Origin: Lycorma delicatula
Lineage: Eukaryota > Arthropoda > Insecta > Hemiptera > Fulgoridae
NCBI RefSeq assembly: GCF_047948215.1
Contig: NC_134455.1
Location: forward strand, 304,190,147-304,254,146
Direction: 5' to 3'
DNA length: 64,000 nt
Of this stretch, positions 36,510 to 48,046 are shown in pieces. The notes under the pieces are model-generated. The model searched no databases and was not told the origin of the DNA. It worked only from the letters and a program-made list of their open reading frames with translations. Position 1 is the first letter of the stretch. Every line of letters begins with the position of its first letter. A program made the translations under genes and the position numbers.

Positions 36510-36700
36510 AGTCATTGTGACTCACGCACCTAACAATTACTGAAAGAGCTGCTGCCCTCTTTCAGGGATCATTCCTTAGTCTGACTCTCAACAGATACCT
36601 CTCCGATATGGTTGCACCTTCGGTCCAACTACTCTGTATCCCTGAGCACTCAAGCCCCCTCACCAACGGCTATGAATCATTCAATGATTCATAGAGGAGG
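36510..36700 (-). other. 5' leader of the LINE
   Basis: A G+C-richer stretch upstream of the endonuclease ATG, with a gggatacagagtagttgg-like block on the minus strand. It probably holds the internal promoter, but no promoter motif can be named. The upstream limit is set only by the change to AT-rich DNA near 36,700. Confidence 0.5.
36670..36694. repeat. perfect 12-bp-arm palindrome at the LINE 5' boundary
   Basis: Arms ctatgaatcatt and aatgattcatag are separated by one C. It lies right at the junction of the LINE leader with flanking DNA, so it may have arisen when the element inserted. Confidence 0.7.
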
Positions 36701-36989
36701 TTTCTACAACTAAAAAAACCAAAAATAATTATTATGATTTCATATCACATTATAAAAAAATAATAAAAACATTCATTCAGATTAAAATTATAAATTATTT
36801 TTAAAATATATATTACATATCATTGATGTTAAGAGTGATGCGAAGCCTACTGATATATTTTAAATGGCCATAATTAATAATATGGAAACAAGGAAAATAA
36901 GCAAAACCTCCTATTAATATAACCAAGTATTTATTGCATATAAAATAACTAACCTATTTTCTGAAAATTATATCAGACAGATCGTTTCT

Positions 36990-37870
36990 ATTTACAGCAT
37001 TCATTGTTGTAAATATCTCTGGAAGTTGTCGTACACGCAGATTTTTCTTAGGTCTTCATCAGTAGTAGGAACTTCATCAACAATGGTTTGAATAACCTTG
37101 GTACTTCTCTGGAAAACAGGATCTTTGAAGAACCACCTCAGGAAAAAACCTGGTTCTCTAAGATCGAGTGACCTGACAGGCCGAGTGATATCATCGAATC
37201 GAGAAATAACATTTCCCAAAATTTCACTAGTAATAATGTTTCTTGCTCGTGGGCTGTACCATCCTGCGAAAATGAAGGACTTTGGTATCAGTGTCAAGCG
37301 GTATTAATTAAGAACCGATGACGAATTAACAGTCGCTGTTTATTTATTGCCTTTTTCAAAGAAATACGAATCTGGAAGTCAAAAACACCAACTCTTCATC
37401 AAACCATCTTTTTTGGGGAATTCATCCGCGTTCACTAGCGTTCACCAATGACCTCCATTCCATATTTTTTATTGTTTGGTTATGAAGGCCGAAAAATGAA
37501 AATTAGCTTCGTCAGTTATTAGCAAATTATTAATCACGTTCAATTTTTCTTATAGCAAACCGTTCATGACAGTGTAGATAGAAACTCGTACTTCCTTGTC
37601 TTTCGTGTATAGTTTTCCTAAACTTGCTCTTGGTAAGGGTGAAATGCGAGTTCTTTGAGTATTGGAAATAACGTTTTTCTACTTAGTCCTAAAATTCGAG
37701 AGTGCTGGCAAGCAAATGTCGAGGACTGCTTTCCCTTACTCTGCCATGTTCTCTGGTTTTCTCACTGCTTTGCACTTACCTCGAATACACTACCAGTTTT
37801 TTCATCCAACCCTCTTTGGTATTCCAAGACGGAACAAAATTGAACCATCGACTTAAGACATGATGAATTT
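36990..37870 (-). pseudogene. Tc1/mariner-superfamily transposase pseudogene
   Basis: On the minus strand the N-terminal part keeps a helix-turn-helix remnant, STFACQHSRILGLSRKTLF then PILKELAFHPYQEQV. The C-terminal part keeps ITRPVRSLDLREPGFFLRWF, then KDPVFQR, VIQTIVDEVPTTDEDL and YDNFQRYLQQ. In relatives the block reads SPDLTxPDFFLWG; here the catalytic Asp is replaced by Gly (EPGFFLRW). The middle third is heavily decayed, with stops and frameshifts. Terminal repeats were not recognised. The plus-strand frames of 60-70 codons over this segment are antisense shadows. Confidence 0.75.
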
Positions 37871-39889
37871 CTGTCACACTTCATTTTATAATAACTAACA
37901 TAGGTAATACGTTGATGCACATTCTAATGCTCTATTGGGATTGATTATATGAAATAACACCCTCTTCTCTTTCCGTTCCTTCTTACCCTTTCCTTAACAA
38001 CGACAAGTTATCCAGCCGGCGCAGTATTCAAATTTGAAATTTTTCGTTCAGCTCCACGCCACTCTATATAAAATATACGTTCAAGAAAACATATTACTGA
38101 AAAAGACAAAAGATTATGTAATCATTCTTTTGATAAAATTAAAAACGATTTAAATGAACAGTCAGAATAAACAACAAACAAAAAGAAAGCTAATACGACA
38201 GAAATTTGGACATATAATTTACAAAAATTCGCTAATATAAAAATTCGTGACATAAATATCTTCATCGTTGTAAACTTCATTTAAGAAGTTTAAGACATTA
38301 ATAAAATCTCTTCATGTTTAAATAGGAAAAGAAGTGTAATATAGTCATAGACAGACTAAAGAGCAAAAAAAAAAATGCATTTTTGTTTTATGTTAAATAA
38401 AATAAAAATTTACTGAAAAATATAATACAAAAAGTAATGTATTTTTAAGTAATTTGAAACTTACATTCTTAAGAAAACAGCTACTTTTGGGGTTAATCAC
38501 AATTTAGACCTATAATTCTGATACTACTTCTGAAAACTACTAACTTCACAAGTTTTTTCAGAAAAATTAATTTTTTCGATTTATCAATTTAAAAACGTTT
38601 TCATAACTTCCTTCTGACAAGCAAATGACTATTCCAAATCTCTAATCAACTACTACGCAGCAAGTCTCAAAATTATTCCCATTTTTGCATAAAAACTTTA
38701 GCGTTAGTAATTAATGAATAATCAGAAATCAAATCGTAGCAAGATTAATGTTCCTGTTATGTAATTTGCTATTTATATTAGGTCACCAGCTTGGATATCA
38801 TAGCATCCGTCAACAGATGCTGTGCTATCAAGTTGTTTTAGTACTTGTATTTTCTGGCGTTAATGATATAACTGGAATAGAATATAGTCCACAGGAACAC
38901 TTCAACCAAAGTAATACATCCATGAAAGAATAAAAGCGGCAATATTTATAAATTACAAGGAAAGAAATTTAGATAGAAATCTTGAAAAGCACTGAAAGGA
39001 GTAACCTGAAAAATTTGCTACTAGACTAAAATGTAATTAAATTCCTATGTGGATTTATCCGTACGGTATACCAGCACGTACAAAATATCTCGTACAGCTT
39101 TTTAAATTCAAGATCAGGTAAGCAGCTACATTCCTTGGCCTTGTAATAAATGTAAATATATTTTATTACATCCACGGATCACCAGGCTAGGACTTAACTA
39201 GAACTCTACAACGGAGTGATAGCCAGTGAATTATATCCAAAAGCTAGCCATTCATTTTAAAATGTGACTAGTTCGGCCGGGCCACGAAATATTAGCCTTC
39301 CGTACCAGAAGTTCAACTCTATTCATCTACGCTAGTTCGACATATCGTTCCTAGGTATGATAATGAAGAAATGTTAACAATGCGAGAAAAAGAACATCTT
39401 GACAAAGTAAGGGAAAATAATTGAATTGTGTAATATATTAATAATACGTTATAAAATTTAGAAAAATAATAAAAAGGATATGTAAAGGATAGTTTTAATT
39501 TTAGCATATCTTATTATAGTTATTAAGTAACAAAGAGTAATTTAAGCTGTGAATTTACTGTATTAATGATTCTAGCACGTAATTCATTGTTGGGACAAGT
39601 TTATAACGCGCTAAATCTTATACTTCATCGTACGTTTACGTGTAGGTTATACCTTTAATTCAGCCGCCTGTGATACACAGCGAGAGGTAATAAAGAGGTT
39701 GTTTAGAAAAAGGTGAATTATGGAATGCGGTCGAATACGGCATGATACTATAGATTTGAAGTTACGTTTTTGAGATTATAATAAAATGTTTTGTTTTTAA
39801 ATTGCTAGTAAATTTTTAAAGAACTAACATGTTATATAAAGATTTGATACACAGAAAGAAATGGGTTTCCGTGTACTGTTTTACATGAC
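37871..39889. other. anonymous AT-rich DNA
   Basis: No gene recognised. The 38,748-38,933 frame has no known domain. A less AT-rich patch (39,170-39,310, with agttcggccgggccacg) could be an old repeat fragment. Confidence 0.45.
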
Positions 39890-40330
39890 AATTAACGAGG
39901 GAAGAGGTTCGGGGGGCAAGGCAGGTGTCCCGCTGCGGGGGGCCTTTGTGTCCTCAATGAAAGCAAGGCGGGCGGCGGTAATTGTGAGTCGGGCATGTTG
40001 ATTGATGATGCACTTGCTCGCTCTATCTTCCGTACATTCGACCAAATTCAAACGCAAGAGTTAAGGTCAGGTCAACACCGCTACAACACTATACAACTAC
40101 GATATGACACATCAAAAATACTGAATAACTTTCCTTATGACAGGCACAAGTATTTAGCTGTTTAATGGTTTCATCGTTCACCGATAAGTATCTGCCAATT
40201 CACTGTGGAATGGTCGTCTCTTGTAAGGACAGATCGAGTGGAATGTGAACAACCCCTCTTTGTCGATCCTCTTAACAACCACAAGAAGCCTGCACCCGTA
40301 ACCTACCCTTATGAGATGTAGTTTTTAACC
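39890..40330. promoter_or_regulatory. GC-rich island, possible regulatory DNA
   Basis: A sharp change to G+C-rich, CpG-containing sequence (ttcggggggcaaggcagg, ccgctgcggggggcc, aaggcgggcggcgg) in AT-rich surroundings, followed by gttgattgatgatgcac. The tgattgat inside that string equals the classic Exd/Hox composite site. No long open frame, no transposon motif and no second copy in this window. A conserved enhancer, an unannotated exon or a repeat fragment are all possible. Confidence 0.3.
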
Positions 40331-40624
40331 GAACCCTATATTCTCTTAATGGAACGGGTAAGCAAAGAAAATTAAATTAAACTTTTATTATTGTATTATA
40401 AACAAATGATTAAAAAACATTTAATAAATTTAATAGAATAACACACATACTATTAGAAAATAAAAACTATTAGAAAATAAAAATTTGTAGATAGAAAACT
40501 ATTAAACTATCTTGTAGATCTTGTAGATAGAAAACTATTAGAAAACACTATTATTTTAATAAACACTGATATGAATAAAAAAAATAAAAAAATGTTATTA
40601 TGAGTTCTACTAATTACTTTCTTG

Positions 40625-41085
40625 TACGAAGTAAAGGAAGTATTGTGATCGCAAAAAATTTTGGGTTTAGATTTCAACGGGAATATCCATTTTGACCACC
40701 CCTGAATCCATTTTGGCTAGTTTCGATGTGACATCTGTACGTACGTACGTATGTTTCTCGCAGAATTAAAAAACGATTAGCCGTAGGGTGTTGACATTTT
40801 GGATTTAGGACTGTTGTAACATCTAGTTGTGCACCTCCATTTTTGAATGCAATCGACTGAACCAAAAGCGTCAAAAAAGCCAAAAATTTGGATTTTAGAC
40901 TGTTTTTTAACTACACTCATAAGCCCTCATTGAGAAATATTCAACAATATATCAGAAATGGTACTTATTTTCATTGGTTCCAGAGTTATAGTCAAATGAA
41001 ATTTTTATTAATGAAATATTTGGATCTTAGAAGGGGAAGGCACAAATTTTTAAATCAGACTTCATCTCCTTTTTTTTAATTTAAA
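40625..41085 (+). repeat. probable interspersed repeat (unclassified)
   Basis: A block of even composition with ttgtacgaagtaaaggaagt, a short TACG tandem (near 40,738-40,752), aaaaacgattagccgtaggg and gttccagagttatagtcaaa. It has no coding capacity. It is called a repeat from its style and sharp edges only; there is no second copy in the window. Confidence 0.4.
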
Positions 41086-41149
41086 TATATTGATTTATTA
41101 ATAATTATTAACCTCTAATTTTTTAAAATTTGTTTTATCTTCTTCTCTA

Positions 41150-41545
41150 CCGGGCCGGATCCTGCAGTTAAATATTATACAGCCCAGGGAAGTGTCCTTT
41201 ACTCTAACGGACCTCCACATCTCGGTCCGCCGGTCGGATCTTACTTTGCACCCGCTTCAAACTCCCAGAGTAGGATCCACCAGGCTCGGCTATGCCGTCC
41301 CTGGGTCCCCACTCCGGGAGCCGGAACTCGGTATTTATGCCAGTGCCTCTAACGGGGACACCCCGAGTGGGGTATCCTCGCCGGTACTCGGGCTTTTTCG
41401 CTAGGGGGTACGAGAGTCCCCTACCTCATCGCTACCGCCCTCTTATGCAAGCACGTATGGCAGCTCCGCAGTAGGCTGGCCCTAATCCCCGAGTCCCCCG
41501 ATCATGCTCTTGAAGAAACCTCCCCACGAACCCTGCAATGGTATC
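41150..41545. repeat. GC-rich repeat segment related to 61.3-61.7 kb
   Basis: It shares blocks with the region next to the LINE ORF1 remnant: gggccggatcctgcagttaa (compare gggccggacccgcaattaag at 61,329), tgcctctaacggggacaccc (compare tgcctctaacaggggcaccc at 61,471) and a ctaccgccc block. The open frames here of 60-70 codons arise because stop codons are rare in GC-rich DNA. It is probably a piece of the same retrotransposon family (leader or ORF1 C-terminal part). Confidence 0.6.
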
Positions 41546-43899
41546 ATGCATTAACCTCTGCAAATATTTTTACGATAAATAATAATTCAATAATAATTTT
41601 AAAAAATACAGAAAAATATCAGAAATTATTAATGAAATAAAATTTCATGTACTTTTCATTTTAAAAAAAAATGTGTATATGTAATTTAAAGGGCGTACAA
41701 GGAAGTCAAGTAGTGTTCACATCAGATTTTTTTAAAACGTCAATGTATACTACAATTTATGCACTAATATTTGTCTAATAAGAACTGACCCAAACCAACC
41801 ATATGAAAAATATTTTGAAAATCCTTATTCTGAAATAACAGCAGAAAAGTAAAGCAAAGTAAAACTGTGTACTATTTAACGAATTTTTAGATAATATAAC
41901 TTGAGTTTCAACTAGTAATACGTACTGTTGAGGCAGGAGATGGTGCTTGCCAGTCTTTTTTTTTAATAAATTATTTGTATTATTTTTCCGATGGGTTTGA
42001 GGCTTAATAAAAAGATTTTTATCAACAGTAAAATTCGACGGTGATGTTATTTTATCCCCAAAGATTTTTTTTATAATCTTGTCTTCAATATTTCCTACAA
42101 AAAAAAAAAATAAATAAATTGAAGTAATATTAAACAGAATGCCTTTTTGATTACTTTTTAACTTACCTTGATTTTTTTTTGGAGTGAAAAACACAAAAAT
42201 AATTAAAAAATTAAGACCTTATACTTATTTTTTTAAAAATAATTCTTATTAAATTTGAACTTTTTACAACAAATAGTTTTTCTATCATCGGCCAGTTTTC
42301 AAGTTATAATTATTTCATTTATGAACAATTTTTAAATATGAATATGCTGTACATGAAATAACTTCTAAAAATCAAAATCTGAGTAAACATTTCGCAGCAG
42401 TGCGATTAAAGTATAATATAACTTTCACATGAAAATAATTAGACGGAGACCAGTCAAACGAGCAGCAGTCAACAGTAGCAGTTTTATACATCTGTGTTAT
42501 TGCACGATTGCTGTATTATTTTTTCTCCCTAGTTACTGTAATAAATTTTCCAGATATCATAATTTTTTCGTATTTTAATGATGATTCATTTTAATAAGCA
42601 TCATATTTTCTTACTGAGCGTATGAAAACAACATGATAGGTTTTTTTATATCTAAAAAAAATATATACATAACTGAAATAGCCGATATTCTAAACAGGTT
42701 GATCTAAACATCTAATTTGAATAAAATAAACGAATAAAAGAACTTATTTGGTATTTAATAAAGCCTATTTTTATAAATTTTTTGGATCATTTTCCAACTG
42801 AAGTAATGACGGATTTGGTTAAAAATGAAAAGGATACGTTCTATAGTGTTTATTTAATTCTGTTTTTAAAGGAAAATTATAATAATTAAATAATATTGCA
42901 TCTATTAATAGAATCGTAATTACTAAATAAAATAACACCTTTTTAATGTTATTAAGAAGAAGTTTGTTAGGCTTCAAACTCATAAGAAGAAATTATGCGA
43001 TATATACATATATATATCTATATCTGTTCCTATAAAGCATTTATTTGTGTATTTCTGTACCTATTAAGCAACTTGTCCTTAATGACTGACTGATTCATCA
43101 ATGTTCAGCAAAAACTGTTGAAGATAAATCGATGAAAGTTTGTGTACATGTTATTCTTACGGTATAAGTGCGTACTGAGTAATATTTTTTTTAAATTTCG
43201 ATTTTAAAGGATTAAAAACGATTTTGAATTTTTTTGAAATCAGGCTATTTTTTTTTTTAATTTTCATGTGAATATCAAAAACAAATCACTAAATTTTTCG
43301 AAATTTGACCTTAAAAGGGGTGAAGAAAAGTAAATAATATTTGAATAATGATTGCAAATTTTCCCCATATCCGACTATACTAAACGAAATATTCACTAGA
43401 TTGGGGCTTGCAAATACTCTTCAGATAAATATTTAAAAATCATTTTAGGGTTTTTTGAATTTCAATTTTTTAAGTGGTGCGACAGTGTACGACGGTGGAT
43501 TAAGTCTTGTGTGGTGGCTTAAATAAGACAGCCACTGTTACTGTATATGCGACACAACTGGTTGTACCTGACTCTGTTTACTTGACTAAAAACATAAAAA
43601 TAATTAAAAAATTAAAAAAGTAAATGAGAAAAGACGTACGGTCACCTCCTAGTGGTGTTTTTCGGGTTACGTTAAGAACCGGACAAAATACATTTTTATC
43701 CGCACGAAGAACGAGTAACCACTTATAATAACAAATATTTTTAAAATGGAGGCCGGTTGTTTTAAAACCCACATTCTTAGATCGCCCAAAGTTCCAGGTC
43801 CTGTACTGACCAAACTCTTGCTCTGAAGAAATTACAATACACTGATATTTTTTTATAAATTGAACAGGCCTTAATTTTCATATTTCATTGTTATTCTCA
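41546..43899. other. anonymous AT-rich DNA
   Basis: No gene recognised. The 139-codon minus frame at 41,775-42,194 is Lys/Phe/Asn-rich, spans A and T runs and has no recognisable domain. Confidence 0.5.
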
Positions 43900-43919
43900 C
43901 AAGAATGAGATTATGAACA

Positions 43920-44045
43920 CAGCTGGGTCCAAGGAGCAGAGCCCTCTGGCTAGACGGGAAGGGCGAGCGAAGCTAGCTATGATCGGCTAAATATTCCTAG
44001 ACCGCAAGTACCATATAGCGCGGGCGAAGCCGCGAAGGGGATATA
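43920..44045 (+). repeat. GC-rich fragment resembling a Helitron-like terminus
   Basis: It contains gaagggcgagcgaagctagc and a hairpin-like cgcgggcgaagccgcg, similar in style to the terminus at 25,025-25,094 (ccggcgaagccgg). The expected CTAG end after the hairpin is missing, so it is either decayed or only superficially alike. Confidence 0.35.
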
Positions 44046-44499
44046 TAATTATCTAATAAAAATATGTGTCCGTTTAAATATATTGTTCATTTACATTTTT
44101 ATGCTACAGACATTTAACTATTGACGCATGTGAACGACTGAAAATTACTTTGTAGTTGTAAATCCATCTCGTTTTTTATTTTTAACTGTTGAGATTTCAT
44201 CTCTTTTCTTGAAACATGTAAATATGTGTTCTCATTTAAGAAATAGTTATTTTTAAAAATAGACCGGTATATCTCATTAGGGTCATAATATTCCTTGAAG
44301 TGAGTAAAAAACTCATAAGGTTAACAAATTATAGCCGTCTTGTAGGATTATTATAGATAAAGATTATAGAAAGAAAGACAATGCTGTTATTATGCAATAT
44401 CTGCACAAGAAAGAAAACAAATTTTTTTAAAGAGTAATAATATCGCTAGTTGTAGGGGGAAGTGTAAAGGCGTTCCAACATAAATATGAGGTCTATTCC

Positions 44500-44735
44500 A
44501 AATTTCACAGTGTGTGCTGTCATTACAATTGAATGACTATAAATATAATGATGGGACAATGGCGGGCGTGGGTGAGGCCACAATTTGTCCTGGCACGGGG
44601 CCGTCCCGCCCATTTCCTCCTCATTGTCTCCGCATGAATATTAACAAGACCCGAGCACCTCTTCATTCCAACAAAGAAGAGACTAACTATCACCCTCAAT
44701 CTCCTCCTAGCGCGGAGGTGGGCTTCATTTTCCGA
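44500..44735. promoter_or_regulatory. GC-rich island, possible regulatory DNA
   Basis: A compact G+C-rich block in AT-rich DNA, with aatggcgggcgtgggtgagg (GC-box/KLF-like), tgtcattacaattgaatgac (homeodomain-like ATTA sites) and ctccgcatgaatattaac (octamer-like). Overlapping frames of 78 and 90 codons exist on both strands but resemble nothing known. With the 39,890 island it is the best candidate for conserved noncoding sequence in the window. Confidence 0.3.
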
Positions 44736-45877
44736 ATTAAAAAAAAGTGAAACAAAAAAAAAAACAATGGATAATATAAATTGCTTTTGTTTCAATAAAT
44801 AAATTAGGATCTAGGTACTACAATTAGAAGTATAAGAAAAGGATCCCTCAAAACCGTCACACTTTTTATGAAAAAAAAAATTACCGCATCGAGTTAAAGT
44901 TTAATATTCTCAAATCTTGCACGCACAATTATTTTTTAAAGTTCTCGGTTGTTACCTGATCTAATATAAAATTCATTTTAAGATTAATTTTTAGAATTTA
45001 AAAAATGAAATATTTACAATTTGTCCTCTCATATTATTTTATATTTAGTTGTATTTTACCATCATTTTACTTTACATTATTATGAATTATCTTTTTATTG
45101 TGACTGTAGATTATTTTTTTTTCATAATTATAATATCTGCATGACATCTTTCGTTTTAATTTATAATAATAGGAATGGGGAAGTTCGTTAGAGGTAATAC
45201 CACTATCAAGTTAAAGATCTTCCACTTAAATAGAACTAACAGTCCGTTACAAGAGTTTCACATTTATAAAATTATCTTATGCGAAAAATTTCAAATTATT
45301 ATTTTATTATACTGCAATTTAATGAAATATTACTGCCACTAAAGCAACAAATAATATTTTACCATTAATGGGATAGCATATAATCAATTATGGATTATTT
45401 AGATTTTCAATTCTACGATAAGAATTTACTTTTTATTTTGTACTTCTTTTACGTTGTAAAAACTGGCTGATTTTTTAACTAATATAGTTCTGTGAGATTT
45501 AACTTATTGTTGAAATAAAAGTACATCTATAAAAACCTTGAAATAGTTTACTTAAAGGTAATGATTTAATCGACATAAGGTAACTGCGTGAAATATCATG
45601 CACTGCATAAATCTTCAGTTTATTTACAAGTTAACTTTAATTTGTAGACCAATAATAAAGATAATATTTGAAGAAAAATATGAAACAAACAACTTAATTA
45701 TCCCTTTGCACTCTTAATTAACTACGTAGAGCTAAATAAATTAAAACTTTTATTTTTCTAATAATTTGATAAAATACAAGTAATGTTTATACATAAAATA
45801 TAATATGTTGTTATAAAAGTTATATATACTGGAAAATAAAAAAAAATATATCGGCTACTCTCAGACGCTGATTTCGG

Positions 45878-46056
45878 AGATCGGCGTTTCGAAGCGGTAG
45901 TGTCTTGACCTTTCATCCGAGAGTCCTGGGTTCAAATCTCGGTAATGCATGGTATTTTTCATGTGGCTTTCCACGGCTTGTACGTGGGAATCTGGAAATG
46001 AATTTGAATATTCAAAGCCTCTGTGGTGGATTAATTCATCATAGAAAAAATAAATT
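45878..46056 (+). repeat. SINE family B, copy 2
   Basis: The tRNA-like head has box A (gtttcgaagcggtagtgtc) and box B (ggttcaaatctc). The body includes catggtatttttcatg and the tail reads gcctctgtggtgga then ttaattcatca, ending in an A-rich run. The tail matches that of the copy at 60,769. No clear duplication was found. Confidence 0.75.
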
Positions 46057-46872
46057 AATCAAAAAGATCTGTTTACACTTAAATTTAATAGCCTTAGAAA
46101 TAAAATTTCAAGAATATTTTTACTTTTCTAAGTATTTAGTAACTCATTATTAAATATTAGTATGATTATTTTAACTTTTATTTTAGGAATTAATTTTTCA
46201 AATTAATTCCTAAGAAGCGCGACTCATACCCTAATTTTTTTTTATTAATTCCCACATAAAGCTCGGAGCTGGCAGGTAGGAATATGGAATGGAAACTTTG
46301 CAGGGTAAGAAAAATATCAAGGATTCGAATCAAGGACTATCTCCATAAAATTAATATATATATATATATATAACTTTTTATAAAGCTTTTTCGATGTTAT
46401 ATATATCATACTGAAAAATACTGCGGCGTTTTCGCGGCTCGATCAGGATAATGAGAGATAGAAAATTGAAAATATTTATATAATTACAATTTATTGGTTT
46501 AAAAACATAAGTAAAACAAGACAAATTAATAATAATTTTTCCATCTTTTCCTCCCAATTTCCTCCCTTTACCGCGGGAGCTAATGGGTGGATTGAGTAAC
46601 ATGCAAGCTCCCGTTCCCAAATCCTTAAGTCGTCCTGCCCAACCTCTCCCCTCCTCATCCCTCTTTGAAACCTGGCCGTAGGTATAAAAGGCCTCTCCCA
46701 TTTTATGATAGAGTCTCTGAAGAAGTATAATTTGAGGAAACGGCCGCTGCCTGAGGATCGTCAAGGCGTACGTAGTGCCGGGTGCGACAGCGTGTGAACC
46801 ACCAGTGTAGGAGTTTGGGAACGACCAGCAACTCATACAGGAGAACCCAAATGTGCTATTGGATCGCAAGGC

Positions 46873-47621
46873 TTGGAACAAAAAAGCGCAGAAGTAGCAT
46901 TATCTGCTGTTAATCTGCCACGATCATTGAATGTCAGAGGCCCTAACACAACTTCTTCACAAGCTCGTTTTAAATGGAGTCATAAGAATAACTGTGACGT
47001 ATTGAGAGCATATCACGTAGTAACACAGTGTGGGAAAGACAAAATTAACTATTGTGTGAAGATGTATTGTGAACTCAAAATTCTTCGACCAGATTTGGGA
47101 AAATTTACTGAACAAAACATATTTGACCGATTTAGGTATATTCTTAGCAAGCCTGTTATCACAGTTAATGAAAAAACATGATTAAAAATGAAATCTTTAT
47201 TAAGTATTTCAGTAGCTCAATTACCACTACTGACCCTGCATGTTTAAATGCAGACACCAATCAGCATTATTTAGTTTCTGGAGTAGAGTGCAGTACATCT
47301 AGCAAAGAACCCAACACAGATGAGGAGACCTCGAAAATCAATGAAGAATTGGAGAGCAATGTCTCTTTGTATACCGGAACGAATCCAAACCACAGAAATC
47401 CTCTACCAAAATTATATGCAAATAAGAGGACGTTTCAATTCTTGGGCACGGTTAACGAAATTCTCAGCACAAGAACCATATCCACTTTGGAATCCTTACA
47501 GTTTCACGTGTATTGTGCTGCAAAAACTGTATTAAGTATCCAGAACATCAATCCTGAACCAAGCGTGGCTTCAGGTCCGATAAGAGTATTACAGGTACCA
47601 AAATGGAAGAGAAGCATCTAG
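46873..47621 (+). pseudogene. N-terminal part of the R4/Dong-like LINE protein
   Basis: Two overlapping frames (46,873-47,181 and 47,178-47,621) are joined by a frameshift near 47,180, where the first ends in ITVNEKT and the second continues with LNADTNQHYLVSG. The first has a WSHKNNCDVLRAY segment that resembles the short DNA-binding-like N-terminal region seen before the reverse transcriptase in this LINE group. The second includes NPLPKLYANKRTFQFLGTVN. A stop at about 47,620 separates it from the next stretch, which is still related in sequence (KRKIVALGKRLRRYNISNNR). There is no catalytic function in this part. Confidence 0.55.
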
Positions 47622-48046
47622 AATAAAATAAAGAGATTCAAAAGTGATATCTCAAAGTTGTCAGTGTGGAAGGAAAGACGAGACCAATGTAACAGCATTT
47701 AAGGGATAGAGTCAAACACATTCTCAGATTCCAAAAAATTCAGTCAAGATGACCGAGAATTCGAAACAAAAATCGACCTGCATATTAACACTCTTAAGCG
47801 AAAGATTGTAGCTTTGGGGAAGAGACTACGACGATATAACATATCTAACAATAGAAAATCTGAAAACAGCAAATTTGGCCTCTACCAGAGACAGTTTTAT
47901 AAAGTCTCAATGAAGCACATTGCAGTGGTGGTCTACCAACCATGGAGACTACCGTAAAATATTGAAGCCGACTGTGGATCGGTACTGTGACCCATAATTC
48001 TCAGGCAGAATGGATACAGTATGAGGCAAGGAGATGTACATAAATC

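Larger units (their letters stand above)
33411..36700 (-). mobile_element. near full-length non-LTR retrotransposon (LINE, probably RTE-like)
   Basis: Read on the minus strand, the element has a G+C-richer 5' leader (about 36,700-36,510), an apurinic-type endonuclease, a linker, a reverse transcriptase with intact FADD, a conserved C-terminal region and a 3' end in an A-rich run (about 33,425-33,411). I count four in-frame stops (at 35,463, near 35,220, and two near 34,420-34,435) and two single-base frameshifts (near 34,740 and 34,190). A copy this readable is fairly young. The clade is inferred from the endonuclease plus the RRMLKIRWVDKVTNEEVL-type C-terminus and is not certain. No target-site duplication was identified. 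It is the reference copy for the relics at 3.9, 26.6 and 50.2 kb. Confidence 0.85.

Noticed and set aside
41192..41474. overlapping 60-70-codon frames
   Set aside because: They lie in a GC-rich repeat where stop codons are rare; no conserved protein between the related units was evident.
41775..42194. 139-codon minus-strand frame
   Set aside because: Lys/Asn/Phe-rich with homopolymer-derived runs; no domain, typical of a chance frame in AT-rich DNA.
46378..46881. 167-codon minus-strand frame
   Set aside because: It is antisense to the leader of the R4/Dong-like LINE; no motif of its own.
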